This document shows, piece after piece, positions 26,004 to 34,039 of a stretch of 34,231 nucleotides of DNA; position 1 is the stretch's first letter, and the number at the start of each line of letters is the position of its first letter. The stretch covers positions 1 to 34,231 of the forward strand of contig JAFOIV010000121.1 in NCBI GenBank assembly GCA_017420535.1, written 5' to 3'. Source of the DNA: Eubacterium sp. Lineage in GTDB: Bacteria > Bacillota > Clostridia > Lachnospirales > Lachnospiraceae. A model generated the notes under the pieces. That model was not told where the DNA came from, searched no databases, and saw nothing but the letters and a program-made list of their open reading frames with translations. Both the position numbers and the translations under genes were made by a program.

Positions 26004-28688
26004 TTATTTCTTCTTAGCCGGATCAACTTTTAATACGCAATACTTATAATGACCGTCAGCGTCTTGAAGTGAAACTATAAATCTTCCTGATGTAGGAGCA
26101 CCCTTACAAGCAATGATTGCATTAAACTGTGCTGTTTCTCCAACCTTAACCTGAGTTGAATATTTTTTATCAAATCCTAAAAGATAATAATATTCACCAA
26201 TATTGTTATCCTTATCAAGGAAATCATAGTGGCTTAAATCTACATATATACCATCCCAGATTCCATTTTTATCTACCCAGCTATCATTCTTTACTGTATA
26301 AGTTACAACATATACAGCACCTGGATTTGGGCAATCCTCATTATACTCAGGATCACGCTGATCTACTGCTTCAAAACTATCGATAGTTACAGAATAACCA
26401 GCTCCAAGATCAAGTGGCTTACCCTGCTCAACAGTGTATTCTGCCTTAGCTTCATCCTGAAGGAGATACTCTATATCTTTTGAATAATCTTCTGTTGTCT
26501 TTTCTGTTGTTGTATCTTTTGCTGTTGTTGTCTCAGTTGGATCTTCTTTTTCTTTACCCTTATTGTCATCTTTTCCATAATCAGGTGTTCTTCCTGATCC
26601 ACCTGCTGAACCATAGATATCTTTAAATAAAGGATTATCTGAAATGCTCATTATCCATTCAGTAATGCTATCCTGGTTGTCCATGATGAATTCCTGAATG
26701 TCATCTACTGATGCTTCAAAAATATTAACAACCTTTGCGCTTGAATCTACTTCAAGTGGCTTTACATCAGCTGAAAGAACTCCCATTCCAAACTTGAAGC
26801 CGAACTTAGCTTCAACATCATCAACGTTAACTGAAATATCATTTAAGTCTACTAAGAAAGATTTTCCTTTTTCAACTTCAACTTTACCATTAACAGTTAC
26901 TGACATTAATTCTTCATCCATAGCAACCATCTTTCCTGAACCTGTGATAGTTCCCTCTTTGACGTTGTATGTCTGATCATATTCAGCTTTAACATCTCCA
27001 GTTTCTGGAATATTAATACTGAATTTAGCAAATGTATTAATGCCTTCTTTAACTTTGTTGCTGCCGTATGAAATATTTCCTTTAACTTTTACTCCAGCTA
27101 CAGAAACTTCAATATCAATACTTGTAGCTGAAAGAATATCATCAGTACCTGTATGCTTAATATCAGCTTTGAGCTTAACGCCAGATACCTTAGTCTCTAT
27201 AACATATTCAGCAACAACACCCTTATATGTATATACTTCAATATCTAAATCATCAGTAATGACCTGCTTTATGCTTGTCTTAGCTTCTGAAATAATTCCT
27301 TCAATGTCTTCAGGACTTACACCAGCCTTAGTAAATACAGATGCAAATGCCTGCTGCTTCATTAAGTTTCCATATTCATCGAGTCCATCACCGATAATCT
27401 CTTCAACTACTTCTTCTGGGATTGTAGCGACAAACTTCTGGCATGTTACCTTCTTATCTCCAAGTTCTCTCTTCTTAAATCCCTTGAATTTTACCTTTGA
27501 TTCGCTCCAGATCTTATCTGAGAATTCCTTAGCCTTTTTTTCAACTTTCTCATTAAGGTCCTTAGAATCTCCACCAAAAAGATCAATGTCAAAATCATCG
27601 ATTTCTTCAATCTTCTGACCTGATTCTTTTGCAAAAACTGAATTGTTATATTTGCTTATAACATTCTTATTATCAAATGCTAAATAACCCTTGATAACAT
27701 CTTTAAGTGTAACATATGTCATATTCTCATCTGCAAGAACTACGATATCACCAAGTGTCTTATTATCACTTACAAATTCCAGTTCAGTTGAAAACTTCTT
27801 ATTCTGTCTATCAAGAATACAAGTTGAATCAAAACCTGAATTATAGAAATTTGTACCATCAATCTCATTAACTGTAAGGCCAAATCTTGCCATTCCACCA
27901 TTCTTAAGCATCTCTTTTGAGATCTCATCAACTCCAAGAGCATCATTTAATGGTGATGCAGAAACCTGTCTATTTACATTTGCTGTAGCTTCAACTGCTT
28001 TTCTTAATCTCTTCTTTGGAGAGAATACTGTTAAAAGAAGCACAGCCGCAACTACTACTAAAGCTGCGATTACGCCAATGATAGAAAAGAGTGTAACCTT
28101 TGCCTTCTTTGACATAGTCTTCTTAGGAGCCTTAGGTTTATCCTGAGGAATTGGATTAAAAGGACTTGTATACTGCTGCTGATTAAATGTATTTGGATCC
28201 TGATACTGATTCTGCTGATTAAATGCATTTGGATCCTGGTATGGATTCTGCTGCTGATTTACCTGCTGGTTAAATGCATTTGGATCCTGATATGGATTCT
28301 GCTGCTGATTAAATGCATTTGGATCCTGATATGGATTCTGCTGCTGATTAAATGCATTTGAATCCTGATATGGATTCTGCTGCTGATTAAACGCATTTGA
28401 ATCCTGATACTGATTCTGCTGCTGATTTACCTGCTGGTTAAATGCATTTGGATCCTGATACTGATTCTGCTGATTTACCTGCTGGTTAAACGCACTTGGA
28501 TCCTGATATGGATTTACCTGCTGATTAAATGCATTTGGATCCTGATACTGATTCTGCTGATTTACCTGCTGATTAAACGCATTTGGATCCTGGTATGGAT
28601 TTACCTGCTGATTAAATGCATTTGGATCCTGGTATGGACTTTGCTGTGGATTAAATCCGTTTGGATTCTGAAAATTGTTGTTCTCCAT
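26004..28688 (-). CDS. membrane-anchored protein with Gln/Asn-rich tandem repeats and C-terminal DUF4352-like domain
   Basis: 894 aa, not recognised as a named protein. Residues 18-171 are eleven tandem repeats of 12-17 residues, consensus (P/Q)YQDPNAFNQQ(V/Q)N with an optional QQ(Q)N tail. A basic stretch (about 184-197) and one membrane helix (about 199-222) follow, so the repeats are probably cytoplasmic and the remaining 670 residues outside. The outer part (about 225-700) is rich in beta-strand patterns and Lys/Asp/Glu. A Thr/Glu-rich linker (about 715-736) leads to a final domain (about 750-890) resembling the DUF4352 immunoglobulin-like fold. AAAGGG precedes the ATG. It is alone between ptb-buk and aroD. 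A surface or stress-sensing role is possible; I do not assign one. Confidence 0.85.
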   Translation of the reverse strand: MENNNFQNPNGFNPQQSPYQDPNAFNQQVNPYQDPNAFNQQVNQQNQYQDPNAFNQQVNPYQDPSAFNQQVNQQNQYQDPNAFNQQVNQQQNQYQDSNAFNQQQNPYQDSNAFNQQQNPYQDPNAFNQQQNPYQDPNAFNQQVNQQQNPYQDPNAFNQQNQYQDPNTFNQQQYTSPFNPIPQDKPKAPKKTMSKKAKVTLFSIIGVIAALVVVAAVLLLTVFSPKKRLRKAVEATANVNRQVSASPLNDALGVDEISKEMLKNGGMARFGLTVNEIDGTNFYNSGFDSTCILDRQNKKFSTELEFVSDNKTLGDIVVLADENMTYVTLKDVIKGYLAFDNKNVISKYNNSVFAKESGQKIEEIDDFDIDLFGGDSKDLNEKVEKKAKEFSDKIWSESKVKFKGFKKRELGDKKVTCQKFVATIPEEVVEEIIGDGLDEYGNLMKQQAFASVFTKAGVSPEDIEGIISEAKTSIKQVITDDLDIEVYTYKGVVAEYVIETKVSGVKLKADIKHTGTDDILSATSIDIEVSVAGVKVKGNISYGSNKVKEGINTFAKFSINIPETGDVKAEYDQTYNVKEGTITGSGKMVAMDEELMSVTVNGKVEVEKGKSFLVDLNDISVNVDDVEAKFGFKFGMGVLSADVKPLEVDSSAKVVNIFEASVDDIQEFIMDNQDSITEWIMSISDNPLFKDIYGSAGGSGRTPDYGKDDNKGKEKEDPTETTTAKDTTTEKTTEDYSKDIEYLLQDEAKAEYTVEQGKPLDLGAGYSVTIDSFEAVDQRDPEYNEDCPNPGAVYVVTYTVKNDSWVDKNGIWDGIYVDLSHYDFLDKDNNIGEYYYLLGFDKKYSTQVKVGETAQFNAIIACKGAPTSGRFIVSLQDADGHYKYCVLKVDPAKKK
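28176..28637 (-). repeat. eleven in-frame tandem repeats (36-51 bp units) within the 894-aa protein gene
   Basis: The DNA repeats a core such as CTGATTAAATGCATTTGGATCCTG (first 20 bases CTGATTAAATGCATTTGGAT) on the + strand, coding for QDPNAFNQ on the minus strand. Units differ by multiples of three bases, so frame is kept. Near-identity of neighbouring units suggests recent expansion or gene conversion. The copy number is likely to vary between strains. Confidence 0.95.
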
Positions 28689-28718
28689 TGTTTCCCTTTC
28701 CCAAAAAAAATTTCATGC

Positions 28719-28737
28719 TGTGAAAAATCACATAATA
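28719..28737 (-). promoter_or_regulatory. candidate promoter/operator of the repeat-protein gene
   Basis: A perfect palindrome TGTGA-N4-TCACA (28719-28732) abuts a minus-strand TATTAT -10 candidate (complement 28732-28737), so it would cover the start of transcription. The half-sites resemble Crp/Fnr sites but the spacing is two bases shorter. The -35 (TTTAAC) is weak and lies in the preceding terminator. Confidence 0.4.
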
Positions 28738-28768
28738 TTAAACTGCCATGGCCGTTAAACCATGGCAG
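28737..28768 (-). terminator. terminator of the ptb-buk operon
   Basis: Perfect 9-bp stem CTGCCATGG (28743-28751) with CCATGGCAG (28760-28768) and an 8-base loop, 15 bases past the buk stop. The T tail on the minus strand is short (TTTAATATT), so termination may be partial. Confidence 0.7.
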
Positions 28769-28783
28769 AAATATCCCCATATT

Positions 28784-29851
28784 TTAGTAAATCTTAACTT
28801 CCTCTTCACCATTCATAACACGAATAGCTCCCTGAGCAAGTGCAAGAAGTTCAGCCTCTCCTGGATATACTGTTACAGGAGCGATGAAACTTACATATTC
28901 ACTAATCTTGTCAGTAATTCTAACATTATAAGCAATACCGCCTGTTACAATTATCTGATCTACATGGCCTTTAAGAACTGCTGCCATAGCACCGATATTT
29001 TTAGCAAGCTGATAAATAAATGCATTCATTACAAGCTTAGCCTTCTCATCACCGTCATCGATACGCTTCATTATCTCTCTGGCATCATTTGTTCCAAGAT
29101 ATGCATTGAAACCACCGTTACCGATGATCTTCTTCTTCATCTCAGCTTCTGTATATTTACCTGAGAAGCACATTTCAACAAGTGAAAGTGGAGGAACAGC
29201 ATTTGCTCTCTCTGGTGAAAATGCTCCATCACCATTAAATGCTGCAAATACATCTACCATCTTTCCATGATTGTGGCATCCACAAGATGTACCACCACCA
29301 AGATGTACAATAATAAGATTTAAATCTTCATATTTCTTTCCAACTTCCTTGGCATATCTTCTACCCATAGCCTTCTGGTTAAGTGGGTGATCGATAGAAC
29401 CTCTTTCGATTTCAGGGATACCTGAAATACGAGCGATTGGCTCAAGCTCATCTACTGCAACTGGATCTACGATATAAGCCTTTACACCGATTGAATCAGC
29501 GATCTCTTTTGCAATGATACCACCAAGGTTAGAAGCATGCTCACCGCGCTTAGCTTCTGTAAGATCCTTAATAAGTGCGTCTGTAACTTCATATGTACCA
29601 CCTGGAATTGGCTTAACGATTCCTCCACGTCCAACGATAACATTGAATGAATTAACGTCGATATTCTTATCCTTAAGGAAATCAAGAATGATATTCTTTC
29701 TGAAATCCTTCTGAGCTATGATATTTGGATACTGTGCGATCTCTTCTGTAGAATGACGAAGAGTTTCATCCATAATAAGTTCTTCATCTTCAAAAACACC
29801 AAGCTTTGTTGATGTTGAACCAGGGTTAATAATAAGTGACTTAATTGCCAT
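28784..29851 (-). CDS. buk: butyrate kinase
   Basis: 355 aa member of the acetate/butyrate kinase (ASKHA) family. It turns butyryl phosphate + ADP into butyrate + ATP. The phosphate-binding NPGSTSTKLG is at 9-18, VGRGGIVKPIPGG near 73-85, and the adenosine loop HLGGGTSCGCH near 187-197, all typical of Buk. The ATG at 29851 has GGAGGG just upstream; an earlier ATG at 29863 contains that ribosome site and is rejected. It follows ptb by 42 bases with no terminator between, so the two form one operon. This is direct genetic evidence for the phosphotransbutyrylase route to butyrate; branched-chain substrates are possible. Confidence 0.95.
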   Translation of the reverse strand: MAIKSLIINPGSTSTKLGVFEDEELIMDETLRHSTEEIAQYPNIIAQKDFRKNIILDFLKDKNIDVNSFNVIVGRGGIVKPIPGGTYEVTDALIKDLTEAKRGEHASNLGGIIAKEIADSIGVKAYIVDPVAVDELEPIARISGIPEIERGSIDHPLNQKAMGRRYAKEVGKKYEDLNLIIVHLGGGTSCGCHNHGKMVDVFAAFNGDGAFSPERANAVPPLSLVEMCFSGKYTEAEMKKKIIGNGGFNAYLGTNDAREIMKRIDDGDEKAKLVMNAFIYQLAKNIGAMAAVLKGHVDQIIVTGGIAYNVRITDKISEYVSFIAPVTVYPGEAELLALAQGAIRVMNGEEEVKIY

Positions 29852-29893
29852 ATTTCCCTCCATTAAATATTTAATAATCTATTTTCGTTATTA

Positions 29894-30820
29894 TTATTTG
29901 TTAGCGTTCTTCTTAAGTGAATCTGCTACAAGTGCACCAAGTGCAAGTGAGTTAACTTTTACTTCAAATGAATCTGAACGTGAAGTAAGGATAACTGGAG
30001 CAGCTGTACCTGTAATAAGGTTACCATTCTTAACATTTGCGAAATGAACAAGTCCCTTGTAAAGAATATTTCCTGCATGAATGTTAGGGAAGAGAAGAAC
30101 ATCTGCATCTCCTACGATCTTACGTCCTGTAGCTCCCTTATGCTTAGCTGCCTCTGGGCATGTAGCAAGGTCAAGTGAAAGAGGTCCATCAACGATACAT
30201 CCCTCGATCTCACCATTCTCGTTCATCTGACGTAACTGATCAGCCTCAACTGTCTCAGGCATCTTAGGATTTACAACTTCAACTGCTGCAAGTGGAGCAA
30301 CCTTTGGATTCTCAATTCCGCAAGCTTCACAGATCTCAACAGTATTTCTGATGATATTTGCCTTATCTTCAAGTGTTGGATATGGAACAAATGCAACGTC
30401 TGAAAGGAAAAGAAGATGATCAACACCCTCCATCTCGAATACGCAGACATGTGAAAGAGGTCTTCCACTTCTAAGTCCAACTTCTTTATCAAGGACACTC
30501 TTAAGAAAATCCTTTGTATCAATAAGGCCCTTCATATACATATCAGCCTTACCATCATGAACAAGCTTAACTGCCTCATGAGCTGCCTCAATCTTGTCCT
30601 TAACATCTATTACTTCATAATCAGCAAGGTTCATACCGATGTTATCAGCTATCTTCTTAATCTCATCTGCATCACCAACAAGGATAGAATCTGCAATTCC
30701 CTTTTCCTTTGCTGCCTTTACAGCTAAAAGTACTTCGTCATCCTGTGCAACTGCTACAGAAACCTTCTTCTTTTCAACAGCTGCGGCTTTTGCTACTAAC
30801 TCGTCAAAACTCTTACTCAT
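29894..30820 (-). CDS. ptb: phosphate butyryltransferase
   Basis: 308 aa enzyme of the Pta/Ptb family: butyryl-CoA + phosphate to butyryl phosphate + CoA. The conserved regions are KGLIDT (about 97-102), GRPLSHV (118-124), VDGPLSLDLA (about 217-226) and DVLLFPNIHAGNILYKGL (240-257). The length fits Ptb. The ATG at 30818-30820 has AAAGGAA nine bases upstream and gives MSKSFDELV; a longer frame to 30886 adds 22 unconserved residues across the leader. First gene of the ptb-buk operon. Some members of this family act on acetyl-CoA, but the neighbouring buk makes the butyryl assignment strong. Confidence 0.93.
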   Translation of the reverse strand: MSKSFDELVAKAAAVEKKKVSVAVAQDDEVLLAVKAAKEKGIADSILVGDADEIKKIADNIGMNLADYEVIDVKDKIEAAHEAVKLVHDGKADMYMKGLIDTKDFLKSVLDKEVGLRSGRPLSHVCVFEMEGVDHLLFLSDVAFVPYPTLEDKANIIRNTVEICEACGIENPKVAPLAAVEVVNPKMPETVEADQLRQMNENGEIEGCIVDGPLSLDLATCPEAAKHKGATGRKIVGDADVLLFPNIHAGNILYKGLVHFANVKNGNLITGTAAPVILTSRSDSFEVKVNSLALGALVADSLKKNANK

Positions 30821-30898
30821 TTTATTAAATTCCTTTCTATACTTATACTCTGTTTTTTTTCCAGAGATTATTATCCTTAAAAGCAAAAAACTAGCAAT

Positions 30899-30927
30899 AT
30901 TTTAACACCCAATAATTAAAACTTCAA
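30899..30927 (-). promoter_or_regulatory. ptb-buk promoter (TTGAAG-17-TAAAAT)
   Basis: Minus strand TTGAAG (complement 30922-30927) and TAAAAT (complement 30899-30904), 17 bp apart, give a leader of about 70 bases. A second possible pair (TTGCTA-16-GATAAT) lies just inside. The leader holds a small CTCTG/CAGAG hairpin with an A-rich loop. Confidence 0.65.
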
Positions 30928-30966
30928 GATTAACAAAAACCCTTATTCTTTCATTATCAGTCATGA

Positions 30967-31191
30967 TTATTTTTCATCTTTTTTATCAATATAATCAAGA
31001 ACAGTTAAAATACCTGTGAGAATAAGTGCGATTATTGAAAGAGTCCTTTCTGGGCTGGCCTTCTTTAAAGCTTTTTCATAGGATTTTCTAAGCTTTTTCA
31101 CTGACTTTTTCTCTTCAAAGGCTTTGTCTGGTTTCTTTACATTCTTTATAGGCTTAATCTTCTTTGCTCTCACTACCTTATTCTTCTCCAT
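30967..31191 (-). CDS. small basic single-pass membrane protein
   Basis: 74 aa, not recognised. The first 48 residues are very rich in Lys (MEKNKVVRAKKIKPIKNVKK and onward). One hydrophobic helix follows at about 50-66 (SIIALILTGILTVL), with a short charged tail. By the positive-inside rule the N-terminus would be cytoplasmic and might bind nucleic acid or phospholipid. The ATG at 31191 has GGGAGGG upstream; a longer frame starting at 31212 overlaps the preceding gene. It lies 10 bases after the DUF3592-like gene and is presumably cotranscribed with it. Confidence 0.7.
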   Translation of the reverse strand: MEKNKVVRAKKIKPIKNVKKPDKAFEEKKSVKKLRKSYEKALKKASPERTLSIIALILTGILTVLDYIDKKDEK

Positions 31192-31201
31192 AATTCCCTC
31201 C

Positions 31202-31606
31202 CTAGAATACAATACTTAAAATACCTGCGATCAAAATGATTAAAAGAATAGGCAGGATTCCGATCAGCTGTTCCTTCTTACCCTTCTTATCAACTCTATC
31301 ATTTCCCACAAATCTATGGTATCCGTCTTTTTCCATCAACTCAACTTCTTCATCTATCTCATAGATATTAAACATACCGCTTACCTTTGCATAGACAGTG
31401 CGTCCATCTGGTCCTTCTATAGTAAGCTCTGTATAATTTTTTCTAGCCATTGGATCATTCTTTTTTTCAATAGCTTTAATAATACCTTTTGTTTTATTCC
31501 AGCCTTTTATTATCTTTTTCTTTCTATGAGCCGCACCCGCTGCTGAAAAATATAGCTCCACTAAAAAAATGATTATTACAACAACTGCTGCAACATTTTG
31601 AATCAT
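31202..31606 (-). CDS. two-helix membrane protein with DUF3592-like domain
   Basis: 134 aa, function unknown. One hydrophobic helix at about 5-25 and another at about 112-133 enclose a soluble beta-rich domain. Its KTKGIIKAIEKKN...YTELTIEGPDGRTVYAKVSG pattern resembles DUF3592 domains. GAGGAA precedes the ATG at normal spacing. It is the first gene of a two-gene unit with the small basic membrane protein, read from a TTGACA promoter. The unit diverges from tyrA-aroA. Confidence 0.75.
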   Translation of the reverse strand: MIQNVAAVVVIIIFLVELYFSAAGAAHRKKKIIKGWNKTKGIIKAIEKKNDPMARKNYTELTIEGPDGRTVYAKVSGMFNIYEIDEEVELMEKDGYHRFVGNDRVDKKGKKEQLIGILPILLIILIAGILSIVF

Positions 31607-31638
31607 GTTAATTCCTCTTTTCCTTTTACTAACATATA

Positions 31639-31667
31639 ATCGTATAACATCCTGAAGACAGTGTCAA
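31639..31667 (-). promoter_or_regulatory. promoter of the DUF3592-like gene pair (TTGACA-17-TACGAT)
   Basis: A perfect minus-strand TTGACA (complement 31662-31667) and TACGAT (complement 31639-31644) at 17 bp spacing, about 30 bases before the ATG. Confidence 0.7.
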
Positions 31668-31733
31668 AAGTTACTTTTAAATAAACCCCTCTTGACTTTA
31701 GTGCATTAACGCATTACAGTATCCATATAATAT

Positions 31734-31781
31734 TTTACAAACAACATTTCCAATATATAATATGACATAAGACTAGTCATA
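31734..31781 (+). promoter_or_regulatory. tyrA-aroA promoter with inverted repeat at the start site
   Basis: TTTACA (31734-31739) and TATAAT (31756-31761) are 16 bp apart. A perfect inverted repeat TATGAC-N9-GTCATA (31761-31766 and 31776-31781) covers the expected start of transcription. An alternative upstream pair is TTGACT (31692-31697) with TACAGT (31715-31720), whose spacer holds the near-palindrome TGCATTAACGCA. Confidence 0.65.
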
Positions 31782-31809
31782 GCGTGTATTGGCAGAGAGG
31801 AATTATAAA

Positions 31810-32673
31810 ATGTCGCATTTTAACAAAAAAACTATAAAAACTGTAGGAATCGCAGGTCTCGGTCTTATCGGCGGTTCTTTCGCAAAAGCCTTTAAAATAA
31901 ATGGCGGCCTTACGGTATATGGAACTGATCTTAATGATGATGTAGTTAACGCCGCTATAAATGAAGGAACTCTTGATAAAAAACTTGATAAGGATAATAT
32001 TGGAGAATGTGATCTTATAATCCCTGCTTTATATCCTCTGGCCATCAATCAGTTTGTTAAGGAAATGGCTCCTTACATTAATAAGGATTCTATCGTAATT
32101 GATACCGGCGGACTTAAGCGAGTTGTATGTAGTGAATGTTTTAAGATTTCAAAAGACTTTGGTTTTACTTTCGTAGGAGGACATCCTATGGCCGGAAAGA
32201 AATATTCCGGTTATAAATACAGTACTGAAAAGCTTTTTAAAGATGCATCCATGATCATCGTTCCTGAAGATCTTGAGGATAAGGAGCTTATAGATTCTGT
32301 AACTTCTATATTAAAACCTTGTGATTTCGGTATGATCACTGTATGTTCAGCCGAAAGACATGATGAGATGATAGCCTTCACATCAGAAATGGCTCATATC
32401 GTTTCAAATGCCTATATAAAGAGCCCTACAGCCCTTGCTCATAAAGGATTTTCTGCCGGAAGTTATAAGGATATGACTCGTGTTGCCTGGTTGAATGAAA
32501 CCATGTGGACTGAGATATTCCTTCTTAATAAGGATAATCTTATTAAAGAAATTGATTATATAACAAATTATCTTACAGAATATAAACAAGCCTTAATAGA
32601 TAATGATGCCGACACCATGTGGCAGCTGCTTCATGATGGAAAAATGGCAAAAGAAACAGTTGATGGAAAATAA
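31810..32673 (+). CDS. tyrA: prephenate dehydrogenase
   Basis: 287 aa enzyme of tyrosine synthesis: prephenate + NAD(P)+ to 4-hydroxyphenylpyruvate. The Rossmann motif GLGLIGGS begins at residue 16, and GGHPMAG (near 122-128) holds the conserved histidine region. There is no fused chorismate mutase or ACT domain, so feedback inhibition by tyrosine through ACT is not expected. The ATG at 31810 has GAGAGGAA upstream; a TTG frame opening at 31789 includes that ribosome site and is rejected. It is followed after only 3 bases by aroA. The operon has its own + strand promoter. Confidence 0.94.
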   Translation: MSHFNKKTIKTVGIAGLGLIGGSFAKAFKINGGLTVYGTDLNDDVVNAAINEGTLDKKLDKDNIGECDLIIPALYPLAINQFVKEMAPYINKDSIVIDTGGLKRVVCSECFKISKDFGFTFVGGHPMAGKKYSGYKYSTEKLFKDASMIIVPEDLEDKELIDSVTSILKPCDFGMITVCSAERHDEMIAFTSEMAHIVSNAYIKSPTALAHKGFSAGSYKDMTRVAWLNETMWTEIFLLNKDNLIKEIDYITNYLTEYKQALIDNDADTMWQLLHDGKMAKETVDGK

Positions 32674-32676
32674 TAT

Positions 32677-34002
32677 ATGGAAAAGATCATTAAAACCGAA
32701 ACTTCGGTTACCTTAAACACATTTGCATATAGTTTTGGTGGCAGGATAAAAGCTATCGCCTCTAAATCCCACGCCCACAGACTGCTTATCGCTTCTTCTC
32801 TTTCCTCTTCTCCTTCAAGACTTATCCTTGAAGAGACTTCTAAAGATATAGAAGCCACTATTTCATGTCTGAATAACCTGGGGGCAACTATAACTAAAGA
32901 TGGCGATCACCTGGACATAAAACCCATTCCTGATATTTACTCTAAATCTGCTGAAGATGTTTCAGCCCTTATCAGTAAATTAGATGCAGGAGAAAGCGGC
33001 TCTACCCTTAGATTTATGCTTCCTATAGTTGCCGCTCTTGGAAAGGACTGCGAGATAACAACTCATAATCGTCTCACAAGCCGTCCTCTTTCACCTCTCT
33101 ATGAGGAATTAATAAGCCATGGAGCAACCCTTTCTAAACAGGGTATTTCTCCTTTAATTACAAAAGGACATATAAGTTCCGGAACTTATACCATCCCTGG
33201 AAATATTTCTTCCCAGTATATCACCGGCTTATTGTTTGCCCTGCCATTACTTGACGGTGACAGCAGGATTAAAGTTACAGGTGAGATATCTTCCCGCCCT
33301 TATATTAATATAACTTTATCGGTACTTGCTTCTTATAACATAAAAATAATAGAAGACACTCCTGGTGAATTCATTATTCCTGGAAATCAGATCTATACCC
33401 CTTCTTCACCTGTTACAAAAGTTGAAGGAGACTGGAGCAATGCAGCATTTTTCCTTTGTGCCGGAGCAATATCTAAGGAAAATGTAACCGTTACGGATCT
33501 TTCCCTTAGCAGTGATCAGGGAGATAAGAAAGTTATCGATATCCTTAGAGATTTTGGAGCAGGTATAGAAATAAATGAAAACAGCAATGGCCTTTGTGAT
33601 ATAACCGTTATTCCTAAAGAATTAAAGGCTACTTTTATCGACGCACATGATATACCTGACCTTATCCCAATCCTTTCTGTTTGTGCTGCAGCATCAAAAG
33701 GAACTACAAAGATAATCAACTATGAAAGACTTCGTATTAAAGAAAGCGACAGAGTTGAAGCCATAAAAACAATGCTCGCTAATTTCAATGTATCAGTTGA
33801 GGAAAAAGACAACACCCTCTATATCACAGGCGTTCCTTATTTTAATGAAGCTACAAATGATTCTTCCAATGATCATCGTATGGCAATGTCTACTGCTATA
33901 GCTTCCATCAGAGCAAAAGGCCCTGTGACCATTACAGATCCTTATGCAATAACTAAGTCTTATCCAGACTTTTATCTGCATTTTACTGATCTTATGCATT
34001 AA
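32677..34002 (+). CDS. aroA: 5-enolpyruvylshikimate-3-phosphate synthase
   Basis: 441 aa, sixth step of the shikimate pathway: shikimate-3-phosphate + PEP to EPSP. Visible are the substrate-binding KSHAHR (K30, S31, R35), GESGSTLRF (105-113), NRLTSRPLSPL with R136, the DIPDLIPIL segment with its catalytic aspartate, RIKESDR, and DHRMAM near the end. The loop GESGSTLRF stands where E. coli has GNAGTAMRP, an arrangement common in Clostridia. Both domains of the inverse alpha/beta barrel are complete. The ribosome site is weak (GATGGA), so translation probably couples to tyrA, 3 bases upstream. A strong terminator follows. Confidence 0.96.
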   Translation: MEKIIKTETSVTLNTFAYSFGGRIKAIASKSHAHRLLIASSLSSSPSRLILEETSKDIEATISCLNNLGATITKDGDHLDIKPIPDIYSKSAEDVSALISKLDAGESGSTLRFMLPIVAALGKDCEITTHNRLTSRPLSPLYEELISHGATLSKQGISPLITKGHISSGTYTIPGNISSQYITGLLFALPLLDGDSRIKVTGEISSRPYINITLSVLASYNIKIIEDTPGEFIIPGNQIYTPSSPVTKVEGDWSNAAFFLCAGAISKENVTVTDLSLSSDQGDKKVIDILRDFGAGIEINENSNGLCDITVIPKELKATFIDAHDIPDLIPILSVCAAASKGTTKIINYERLRIKESDRVEAIKTMLANFNVSVEEKDNTLYITGVPYFNEATNDSSNDHRMAMSTAIASIRAKGPVTITDPYAITKSYPDFYLHFTDLMH

Positions 34003-34038
34003 AAAAACCTCGAAGAAATTTTTTCTTCGAGGTTTTTT
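34001..34038. terminator. bidirectional terminator after aroA
   Basis: Stem of 17 bp: 34002-34018 pairs with 34022-34038 (core ACCTCGAAGAAA/TTTCTTCGAGGT), with A and T runs at the outer ends. It begins within the aroA stop codon and lies just past the stop of the converging partial gene at 34040. Confidence 0.95.
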
Positions 34039-34039
34039 A

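Noticed and set aside
27040-27618. 192-codon open frame on the + strand
   Set aside because: It lies antisense within the 894-aa protein gene, has a composition typical of a shadow frame, and lacks a ribosome site or family features.
28176-28637. Regular repeats resembling a CRISPR array
   Set aside because: Units are contiguous, differ in length by multiples of three, have no unique spacers, and encode a continuous protein repeat.
28719-28732. Rex-type redox operator
   Set aside because: Rex sites are GTGAA-N4-TTCAC-like; here the inner A/T pair is missing, so spacing does not fit.
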